From NCBI GenBank assembly GCA_009829735.1, contig CM020618.1:27628894-27692893 (forward strand): a DNA stretch of 64,000 nucleotides, in the 5' to 3' direction. Numbering within the stretch: the first letter of the stretch is position 1; each line of letters begins with the position of its first letter. Positions 1 to 9,984 of this stretch are shown piece by piece. The translations under genes and the position numbers were made by a program. The notes under the pieces are model-generated. The model was not told where the DNA came from. It ran no database searches and saw only the letters and a program-made list of their open reading frames with translations. Source of the DNA: Pyropia yezoensis (lineage: Eukaryota; Rhodophyta; Bangiophyceae; Bangiales; Bangiaceae).

Positions 1-3000
1 CATGGCGGGGGGACGATGCGTCGTACAGCTTGTCGCGGGGGGACGCCAACGCCTGATCAGCGTGGTGCTCATGTGCCTAGCACTTCGTAGCCACGTGACG
101 ATTGCAGTGAAGCGAGCACGAACGCGAACTCTCACCAGTGGTAGTCTGTTTATTTCTTTGCAATGTCTCAATCATTTGCCTCTGGCAATCCATCCCGACT
201 CCTTGTCGGAGGGTGTGGGTCGGCTAACAAGGGGCTTCGCAAGTCTCATCAGACTACAAAGTGTGCTCTTCAGTCCCGACAACACGAGGTCAGATGGCAG
301 TGGGGCCGCCTTTTCCAGGGGTACTTCCTCTTAGTTCGGGCCGAACACGCCTAACCGCGGCCTGCAACCGACGTGCTGCCAGGCCCAAGTGCTTGTGCGA
401 TGCTTGTCAAGTGTTGTTAGATGGTCCTGAAAGACGTGTTAATAAGAACACACTTTTTATTACATCTTCTGGTACGCACCGTCGCTGCGCGTCTTGTCAT
501 ACCATCGTAATCGTGTGGGGGCAACGTCTAGGGGCATTGCCCAAGCCACAAAGAAAAGGACAATAATAAACCGGCCTGTATGGGGGTGTGGAGGGGGGTT
601 CAGGGGGCCACTTGACAAGCCGCGCACAAGCTTTTCATGCAAGAAACAGGCTTGTAGTGGATCCCGGTGTTAGCACCACTGCGATGGGGCGGGCGTGAAT
701 CGGTCGCGGCGTAGGCAACAAGGGGGGTGTGGGAGGCATGGGGCTGGGCGCCTCGAAAAAGGCTGTGGCGCACCGCGCACCAACCCGACGGCGCTCTGGT
801 GCAGGCAAGCCTGTACAGCCTTGCTGGCGGGGAGGTGCGCCATAAAAACTTCGCCCCCCTACGCCTGCTGCTTCTCCAACCGGCGTGCATCTTTTCAGGG
901 GTGCGCGTGCACTCCTGTTCTCGTCGGTGAGGGGCACCAGTAGTCGCCTGCAAAACCGGCCGTGTCTTTTGCGGGGGGAGCAAGTGCAGCCCTGCGACGG
1001 TTGGTAGAATACCTTCTGTTGGGGGCGCTAACAGACTGCACCCGCTGAGTGGGCCTCAGTGCGCTTTTCCATCGCTGTTGCACCTCACGCAGCCTGTTCC
1101 ACGCGACAAGGTCGGGCGAGAGGCGGGGGAAGCGCCCGGTCAGGCGACTGGCTGGCCAGGTTGCCCCAGAACAGGACAAACCCGCAGGACGCGCACGGCC
1201 CCCCCAACCACGCCAACCTGCCAGGCGCCCCAGGACGTCCAGCCACACAGCGTCGACCAAACGGACGGGCTCCTCACCTGCCAATGGCGGCACCCAGTGT
1301 GGCACATTTGACCACAGACAATTCGCTCCCCGTCCCGGTCCCTTCTGCGGAACGTCCTTGACCTCAGCGAATTGTTACTATTGCATTGTTGCAGCTAACC
1401 CCATTTTCGCAGTTAACATCAATAAAGAGGTGGGGAACAGCTAAGCAAAACGCCATTGGCTGATCCTCCACATACCCGCACGTCATTGGCTCTCGCTTTT
1501 TGCTATGTCTGTGCCCAACCGACTAAAGTTCGGACGGCATTCACGGTCCAATGGAGGGAGGAGCGGAAGGGCGGATAGGCGCGAACGGTGCCATGTGGGC
1601 AGGGTGGGGGGGACGTGTTCCGCTCTGTGCCCTCATCGTTCGCCGTCCGCCCGCCCGACCACACGTGTGTGGTGTAGAATGGTCCTTCCAGGACGGGTGG
1701 CCGGCAAGCCAACGAGAAGGTTCTGGGAGCCCCGGCCATGGGGGGGAACAAAACTCAACCAACTCCATCAGGGAGTGATCTGTCAGGAAAGGGGTACTGG
1801 GGGGCACGGCGGTTGGACGGCGCGGTGGTCTGACATCGCGCCCTGGGCTACCAGCGGGCTTCTGCGCTGCTGCGGCCGTGGCGGTGCCCCCACCCAGGCA
1901 TGACCACCAAGCCAGGGCGTTCCGACAGACACACGTGTCTGCCCCGAGGGGTGCGAGTCGGGGTCCCCCACCAGGAGCGGGCCGATCGCCCCAATATGGG
2001 GGCCATCACTTGCACTTCCCCCCACTACACTGTTTATTTGCCCGCTCGCCTCTCTCGTCGGCCGTCGATCATGGTGGTGGCGCAGATCCTGCCGCCCACC
2101 CGATCCAGTGCCCAAAACAGCCCCCCGCCCCCTTTTCGTGGCGCGTATGGAGAGCCGGCTGTCATCAGGCCCGTCGGGGGGCGACGCCCGTCGGGGGGCG
2201 ACGCGGCCGCGGCCGCGGGGGGTGGCGGATTGGGCTTTTCCGCACACCCCCCGCTCCCCGCCAGTGTGAGCGACTGTCATGCTTTGGACCCTTCCCCCAG
2301 CCACGATGGCACACCGTCGCTAGGCGCGCGACCACGGCGGCGGCTGAGCGAGGCTGTGGGGGGGGGGCGCGCACTCGCCCTCACCCTCGCTCTGCCCCTT
2401 CCCAAACCCCGCCCCCGCGCCCCTCCTGGCAGGCCCACGTGCTCCGAAAAACCACCCCGCTGTTCTCCTCCTCTTCCCCGACCCTCCTCGTTCCATACCA
2501 ACCGCGTCCATCCCCTCCTGGCCGGTCCTCCTTTGGGATCGTTTCGGCGACGATGCCGCCTTCCCCCCCCTGCCACTCTGCCCTTGGCACACACGCGTGA
2601 TGAGCGAGTGCCCCCCGGGGGCCCCATCCGCCCCAACCCGGGCGAGCGGCCCAGACAAGGTTTTTTTAGGAGTGTTGGGGGGCTGGTTCGGACGAGGCGG
2701 CCGCCTCCCCCCGGACCCTCCCGGATGCGTGCCACCTGCCTGTCCAGGCCACTGGCAGGGGCAGCGGCGGCACACCCCCGGGAGGACGGGCGCCGCGCGA
2801 CCAATTTTGCCTCTCTGGTGCGCCCCTGGACGCGGAGGGCCGCCGCCAAGGAGAGCAAACGCGCGGCTGGTGCATGGCCCCCGCGGCACGCAACGTCCCC
2901 CCTTCCCTGGTCACCACCCCCTCCACGCGTCCAGACGATGCAAGATCCTCAACGGGGAGCGCCAGAGCGAAAGAGACACCAATGGTGTGGGTGCCCCGCC

Positions 3001-3890
3001 GCTCACCACGCCGGCGGTCGCGGGGCATCCCCCCCCGCACCCGCCCCCTCCCCCCCACACCCCTCACCCGCGCTCAACAGCCTGCTGCTTACCACCGATT
3101 CCGTGCGTTGGGCTCCGCTGTCGTCGCTGCTGCCGCCGCCGCCGTCGACCGCCGCCTGTGGGCCGTGGCAGGGACAGGCCGCTGGCACGCCCACCCATAT
3201 CCACCCCCCCGCGGCTGTGTGGCCACGCGCTGGGGTGGCGGGGGCGGCGGCTATCCAAGGGTCTCGGCCCGCTGACGGCCTTTTGGCCACACGGTCGGCG
3301 GTCGGCGCCGCGCCCCCCCACGCAGGCCACGCCAGGAGGGGAGGACGCGGGTCGGGGGAGGGCGGGGCCGGGGGGCCCACACCTCCTTCTTTTGCCTCTG
3401 GCACACGCCCCCCGCGCCTCCGCGTCCCATGTGCTCTTCCCCTGCTCGCACTCGGCCCGCCTCCGCTTACTCGTCCTTGCAGGCCTTGCTGGCAGGGATG
3501 GTAGGGGGGGGCAAGGGGGGGGGGGCGTGGGTGGCACCCGCCCCCCCCCCCCCCCTCCGGTTTCCGGCGGCCGGACATTCCCAGGCCGCCACGCTGGGCA
3601 CACCAGACCCTACCACCCGACCAGCTGGGTGCGAGAGCGTGCGGCTGGGGCGAGCGGGCTGTCTGCGTCGGGCGCCCCCACACTGCCGGCGTGCCGCCGA
3701 GGCACACCCCCGTCCGTGTCCTGCGGCCGCCGCCACGTCTCCGGGTCGGGTGGGGCTGGGGAGGGGGGCAGCGGGTGAGCGCCGTGCGGCGCACTGGTTG
3801 GGGGGGCGGCCGCGCAGGGGGCTCGGCGGCGGGCCGGGGGTTCGCTGAAGAGCGGCCGGCGGTCACCTGCCGCGGACCATGAAAGCATTC
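1..3890. other. GC-rich low-complexity spacer without a supportable gene
   Basis: Long runs of C and G, proline/glycine/arginine-rich readings in every frame, and overlapping open frames on both strands are what this base composition gives by chance. The longest open frame (1,900-3,504, +) has no recognisable domain and is mostly proline, arginine and glycine. A 17-bp tandem duplication lies near 2,168-2,201. AATAAA-like words occur near 1,420 and 562. The stretch may include the promoter and 5' UTR of the glycosyltransferase gene starting at 4,126, but no TATA box stands out. Confidence 0.6.
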
Positions 3891-4125
3891 AGTGCTTATC
3901 TTGTCCTGGCATCGCGCGGCACACCCGACTGTACCATCCGTTCATAACACCACCCCCTCCTCACCCCCCCCGTTCACTGCTACTTCCCCACCGCACTACC
4001 GTCACGGCGCATACCCCCCCCCTAACGCGCTTCCCCACCACTGGAGTCGGCGACAGCACTGGGGGATTGGTGTTCCCCCGCCTAGGCTACGAGGACGGTT
4101 TCCTCCGCCCGCTCCCTCCCCAGCC

Positions 4126-6506
4126 ATGACGGTCGCCGAGGATGTCATTCGGCTCACCATCATCATTGCCCAGTACCTCACCTGTTCGGTGTTTCTCCTC
4201 TTCCTCATCCACAAGCTGCTGATGCTGACCTACTACCCCTTCATCACCAGGAGGGACCCTGTAGCAGGGAAGCTCCCCGATGAGAGGCCATTTGTGACGG
4301 TGCAGCTGCCCTGCTTCAACGAGGCCGCCGTCATTCGCCGCGTCATTGACGCGTCGTGCTCGATGAAGTGGCCGCGCGACCGGTTTGAGGTCCACGTGCT
4401 GGACGACTCGAACGATGTGACGGTACGTATGGGACGGACGGTACAGGTGGGCGACGGCGCCTGCTTGGGCTTGCCTGCGCCCTCGATGATGGGGGCGGGT
4501 GGGGCGACGAACCAGCATGGGCGGATGGACCGGCGAGCGGGCCAGCAGGGCTGTGTTGTGTCGAGCTGTCGTTCGAGGGGAGGGATGGCCATGCTTTTGG
4601 TTCTGCCAACGTGGTCCAGTGGCCTGGACATGCTATTTTGCGTCAGCCATCTAACCCTCTGTACCGCATTTCCCTTTTGACTGTCTTGGCTTCTCTGTAT
4701 CTCTCACGCTCTTTTTCGTATACCCGTCCCTCACAGACGGCCATCTCCGAGGAGGCAGCCCTCTACTGGCGGAACCGAGGCACCGAGTGCCGCGTTATCC
4801 GCCGCCCCGTGCGGACTGGCTACAAGGCGGGCGCTCTGCAGTACGACATTGACAACGAGGTGCACCCCGACTCGCAGTTTTTCCCTGTCTTTGACGCGGA
4901 CTTTTGCCCCGCCCCCGAGTGGCTCGAGACCATCATGCCCTACTTTTTTGACGAGGCAGGCAACGACCTCGAGAACCTGTCCATGGTGCAGGGCCGGTGG
5001 GCGTACCTCAACGCTGACCTCAACATCATTACGCGCATCCAGGAGCTCATCCTCAGCGGCCACTTTTTCATCGAGCAGATCTTCCGCAGCCGCACAGGGC
5101 GGCCGTGGAACTTTAATGGCACCGCTGGGGTGTGGCGGCGCGCGGCCATTGCGGCGGTGGGCGGCTGGGAGCACGACACGATTGTGGAGGACAGCGACCT
5201 GTCCATCAAGTGCTTTGACGCGGGCTTCCGTGGCGTCTATGTGCGCGACATCACGGCGCCGTCGGAGCTGCCGACGGCCATTAGCGACTACCGCTCGCAG
5301 CAGACGCGGTGGATCAAGGGCTTTGGCCAGCTGTTTGCCAAGCGCGCCGGCATGGCGCTGACCTCCCGCAACACCAACCTGGTACACAAGGCCGAGTTCC
5401 TCTTCCACACCCTCCCCAGCCTCTGCTATGCCGCCACCGTGCTCTTCCAGCTCTACTTCCCACTGGCCATCTTTGTCAACACCAACTTTTCCTGGCCGTG
5501 GCTGGGCGTCAACCTGGGCGCCCTCGCCATCTTCTGGGCCTTCTACACGCTCACCCTCTACCGGATGCTCGGCTTCTGGAAGGGCCTCGCCAACCAGTGG
5601 CGCATTGCCGGCATTATGGTGCTATGCTGGGGCCTGTCGCCGCTACTGGCCTACGCATTTGTGGAGGGCATGTTCTCCCACGATGCCACTTTTACGCGGA
5701 CGCCCAAGCGTGCCGCGACCGTGTCGGCGACCGACTCGATGTCGACCAACGTGACGGGCACCAGCCAGTCTGCGTACAATGAGTCGGATACGTCTGAGGT
5801 CGGGGTTGCTGCCCGGCCGGCCCCGACACCCCGCACCGACGGCAGCCAGCCGTCTCCCCAGACGTCGGAGCACTCAAGCGCCGTCGGGGAAATGGCTTCT
5901 GTGTCGGGCGCCACCACCCTCACCGCCATGACATCGTCGCTGACGTCCGAGGGCGATTCGAGCGGCTCGCTGACCAAGAAAGTCCAGTCGTCAGCTAAGT
6001 CCTCCTACTTCACCACCAAGATCACCTTCCTGCCCTTCTTTGAGTTTGCCGTTGCCATGTGGTCCCTCTTTGCGGCCGTGGCCGCCGTCTTTGGCCTCGC
6101 CGGCGCGCCCATCCACGAGAACTTCAACCGGGGCGTCCTGTGGCTGACCGCCGTGGCCATCTTTTCGACTGGCTGCGCGGTGGGGCTGCTGTGGAGCAGC
6201 CTGGGTGCCATTGGCGGCATGATCCAAGGCCTGTACATGGATTTTACCGCCAACCGCGAGACTTCCGCGACCGCGTCGGCCGAGGCGTCGGACCCGTCGA
6301 CGGACATGGACATGTCCCCCACGGACGTGCCCAACGTGGCGCCGGACCAGTCCACGTCGTCGCTATCCCTCTTCACCGCCATCCCTGCGCCGGTGGACGA
6401 GGAGGTGGCGCCCGTGTCGCGGCTGCCAGCGTCGGCCGCGCCGCCCGACGTGGCGATGGCGACCAGCCTCAGAGGGCGTGGCGGCATGACGGTGGTCGAA
6501 GTATAG
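4126..6506 (+). CDS. family-2 glycosyltransferase, CslA-like (mannan/glucan synthase type)
   Basis: Processive GT2 membrane enzyme, predicted to build a beta-linked glucan or mannan from nucleotide sugar at the Golgi or plasma membrane. Two exons: 4,126-4,422 and 4,737-6,506, with a GTACGT donor and TCACAG acceptor, phase 0, giving 688 aa. Residues 11-34 form an N-terminal membrane span. The first Asp pair is in VLDDSND (93-94), GYKAGAL follows at 127-133, the DAD motif is at 152-154, the catalytic Asp is in IVEDSD (about 251), and QQTRW (287-291) is the QxxRW product-site motif. Several C-terminal membrane spans follow. They are interrupted by a Ser/Thr-rich loop (roughly residues 420-510), and the tail is also Ser/Thr-rich. 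The GYKAGAL and VLDDS motifs match CslA/CslC-type synthases better than CesA. The start is the first ATG preceding the conserved domain. The donor sugar cannot be told from sequence. Confidence 0.88.
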
Positions 6507-6509
6507 GAG

Positions 6510-8780
6510 AGGTTGAGCACGGCCATAACTGATGCTACCCACGCGGTGTATTTTATTTTCTAAATATTAATCCTTTTAATGTACGCACCAATCACCGCCG
6601 CGGCTGTCGCGACCATCGGGGCGCAAGAAGCGGTTGAACGTAGCGGAATCGCATTGCAGAGGGGGCTTTTGGTTGTCAGCAGCAGCTGCTGCCTGCAGGT
6701 GGTCGTCCCAGTGCGCTCTGTGCAGGGGAACACTGTTCGTACCGACGTCTGGCTTTTTCCCATTGTCGGACGTGCGCGGTGGGGTGTCGTGGCACGTGCG
6801 GCGCGGGGTGGGAGGGGTAAGACCCGATGCCGCCAGCCAGCAGGTCCTGTCGGAGGCTCGCACCATTAACACGCCAACCAGCTGGTGGCGCCGCAGTCGT
6901 CGCGCCCACCCACGCGGGTGGTCGATGGCGCCAGAGGTCGGCCACCCATGCCCCCTCCCACCGTCCACCTCTCCCACACCACTTATACTCCACCGACCAG
7001 CCACCCGACGCCTGTTCTGCAGAGGTCTTTTTTGCGCGCCGCGCGCGTGAGCGCCCGCGCCCAAAGCTGTGCGCACTCCCGCCTCCCCTCCCCCTGCGCT
7101 CGTCCGGGAACGGCGGATGGGGGGGGCGGCACCCGGGGGGGGCAACGCGCTCACCTTGGGGCATCTAGGGCGTGTGCTGGGGACACCCGCGCGTCCTGGG
7201 AACCCCCACCCGCGACACGGGGGCGCCGCTCCCTTGGACGTGCGGCCGGGGCGGCGCCGCATCAAGCCGCGCCGCGTGCGGCTGCGGGACGGCGTCCGGT
7301 CCGGCTACGCCCCGCCACGAGGCGCCGCGCCGGTTGGGCAGCCATCACGGTGACAGCAGCCCTACCCACCGACGGCCGCTGCCTCGGCGCCTGCCGCGGT
7401 CCCCCCCCCGCAAACCTACCCACGCCCCCCCACCGGCCTACCGCCCCCTTCCCTGATCCGGCAACGGCAAGAGCCGCCCCTCCGCCCCCCCGTGCCCCCC
7501 AGTGCTGGTGATCCACCGCCCGCCGCTGGTCCGCTCACCCCCCCTGCCCCTTCCCTTTCCCCGATTTTTTTCCACCAGCCGCCCCTTTGTCCACCGCACA
7601 CCCGCGGGTGAGAGGGGCGGGGGGGAGCCGTCCTTCCCACAACCGCCGCGCCTCGCGGGTCGGGGTGGCGCATCCCCAGAGCCGCGCCACGCGGGGGTCT
7701 GGGAGGGGGTGGGTGGGCGGAGGGGCACACGCGCCCGCCTTGGTTCGTGGAGGGAGGGGTGGGGACGAGACTGGTCCCCGGCGCATTGGCCCGCTCACGC
7801 GGTGCCGGAGGGGGAGGGGGCCGTTTCCGCCACACTCCCCCCCCCACAGAGCCCCCTGCGCCCCCCCCCCCCCTGCGCCCCCAGCCCCTTCCCCGAGCGC
7901 AGCCGACGATGGGGTGAACTGGATGGCCACGGGGGGGGCACTGGTGCGGGTGAGCACAGGGTACGGTACCGCCACCCGACACAGTGTCCTTCCCAGCCTC
8001 CCACCGTCTCTGCCTTGGCAACAAACCTTCCCCCCCGCCCCCCCCTATCTCCCTCCCTCTTTCTTTCTTCAATGCCATCCGCCCCACTGCTTTCCCCTCC
8101 TCGCTTTCAGTATCATCCTCGGATCACGGAAACCCGGGGGGGGTGAGTTGGTGAATACTACAATGGGCAGGTGAACGCGAGGCTGTCGTCCCCACCTTGC
8201 GTGCCCCACAAGTTTGACAGTACCGCATCCGATATAGCATACATAAGAAACAGGGGGGAGAGGAGGTTGAAGAGGCGTCAGCCGCTCCCACACACCCTGT
8301 CCTCCGACAACTCGTGGGGTCCCAATGGGGGACCTTCTCGCTCCTCACGCGCTCCCCCCCCCCCACTCCCCCCCCCCCTTCCCCTACGTTTTCATCGTCT
8401 GAAGAGGTAGACGACAGAGGCTGGTGGGCCAAAAGCTGACGGCGACTGCGCGCGGCGCAGCGTCCTTGTCAGAGGGGACGACGGCACTGTCCCCCCTCGC
8501 CCCAACCCTCTTCCCAACCAGCCCCCTCTCCCCCCCCATGCGTGTGAGCGTCTAGGCGCGCCGTCGCGCCTCCCTGAGCCCCGGGACAGTGAATCGCCAA
8601 CGGCGGCCGCGCTGTTGGGCGGCCGCCCCGTGGCAGGGCACACGCACGACCAGGCGGGGGGGCGCAGAGCAGACCAGACTGGAAGGAGGCTCCCGGCCGG
8701 GAAGACGCGTGACACCCTCGCTCCCCCAACTCGCGGTCACCGAGTGAATCCGCGGCGCTGTTCCCCTACCCCCCCACCCT
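6510..8780. other. GC-rich spacer, nothing recognised
   Basis: Short overlapping Pro/Gly/Arg-rich frames on both strands, C and G homopolymers, and no domain. The first 60 bases hold an AT-rich patch (TATTTTATTTTCTAAATATT) that may be the 3' processing region of the glycosyltransferase gene. Confidence 0.5.
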
Positions 8781-8783
8781 TTA

Positions 8784-9120
8784 GGGCACAGCCACCAACG
8801 TGGGCTATCAGCAGATTCACCACTATTGCTGATCATATTTTTCGATACGTAAGTCGGACTTGTGGTTCGTGAAAATTCTGGAAGCGTAACAGCCAATCAG
8901 AGCGCGTTCTCGTTGGCCTGAGAGTCTCAGCTCAAGAGCTATCGCTCGACCAAAAGGCACTGCTTTGGCTCGGCGATAGCTCAGAGCTATCGTGCGTCAA
9001 TTTCGTACAGGTCTCTGATTGGATTATCTCTGATAACAAAGACCTGGCATTCTTCCATGTAACGTTACATACCAAATAGTTTCGGCTTTCTTCCGATAGC
9101 CCACGTTGGTGGCTGTGCCC
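8784..9120. mobile_element. Tourist/Harbinger-type MITE, 337 bp
   Basis: Non-coding element with perfect 26-bp terminal inverted repeats: 8,784-8,809 begins GGGCACAGCCACC and 9,095-9,120 is its reverse complement. It is flanked on both sides by the 3-bp direct repeat TTA (8,781-8,783 and 9,121-9,123). TTA target duplications with GGG-starting termini are the established hallmark of PIF/Harbinger elements and their Tourist MITEs. The interior is AT-richer than its surroundings, contains ATTGG/CCAAT words and a repeated GATAGCTC palindromic motif, and has no ORF. A PIF/Harbinger transposase that could in principle act on such ends is encoded at 16.1-17.9 kb, but the two termini have not been matched. 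Confidence 0.88.
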
Positions 9121-9127
9121 TTACCTT

Positions 9128-9579
9128 CAGTACCCCGAATTTTGTCTCATGGCGACAATAACACCAACAGACCCTCAACAGGCCAATGGCATGCCTCAGA
9201 TGGCGCACCACTGGCCAATGAGTGCTCCGCGTTAGTGTGGAAACACTGCGATATGAGACTTTCTCGAGATTTCTGCCCACATCGAAGAGGGAACAGGCAT
9301 CCCAGGAACCAGCTGCGACCTCTCCCAATGCTCTTGAGTGGATCGGGCCGAGATCGAGGGAAATCCGCCGAGATCGTGAGAGAAAACAACAGCTATCTGG
9401 CCAACCAGCGTTCGGTACCAGATCCGCCGCGACTGCAGCCAATCATCGCCTGATCAACAGGAAAGCCCCACAGCACGCTATTGGTCCGCTGCGAGCTCCC
9501 AGCACTTGGTTGGCTCATGGCCTTGTTGTCACGCTGTTGCTCTTGTCTCCATGAGACAAAATTCGGGGAACTCCAATAC
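9128..9579. mobile_element. MITE of a second family, copy 1, about 450 bp
   Basis: Terminal inverted repeats include CCCCGAATTTTGTCTCATGG near 9,133-9,152 and its reverse complement near 9,549-9,568. Weaker inverted similarity extends outward for about 8-10 bp. It starts within 10 bp of the Tourist-like MITE. The interior is non-coding and rich in CCAAT/ATTGG motifs. A diverged copy with matching termini and matching interior blocks lies in opposite orientation at 56,608-57,046. No clear target duplication was identified, so the superfamily is unassigned. Confidence 0.78.
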
Positions 9580-9984
9580 ATGGTCCCTTTTTACCGTGGG
9601 TGGTGCGCGCATGAATTCTGACAGCATGGACTGGCCGACCGACCGCTGCCAGTCCTTCCCGTCGACGAATGTGTGTCGGCAGGATCGGCCCGCGGTGAAG
9701 GTCAAGGTGTCCAGCGGGAGGTGCCTCTTCTGTGCGCTGCGGCACGCAACAACGAGTGTCCTGTCGAACGAGCTACTGTCCTCCAGGGCCACAGCAGATA
9801 TAGCTACTTGGTCTTCTCTGCGCCACGCTCCTTCGTGGACATTTACTGACGGTAGCGTCACTGACCGCGACACCACCACCTCCGCCCCCCCCCCCGTCTT
9901 CATCCCGCCCTTTCCCTCCAGCCTCTTCAGAAACCTCCCGACCCTCGTCTCGTCCGCTCCCTCCTTCCGCCTCGGCCACTTTGG

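Noticed and set aside
1900-3504. 534-codon Pro/Arg-rich open frame
   Set aside because: No domain, proline-rich readings in all frames, and competing frames on both strands; expected from the GC-rich composition.
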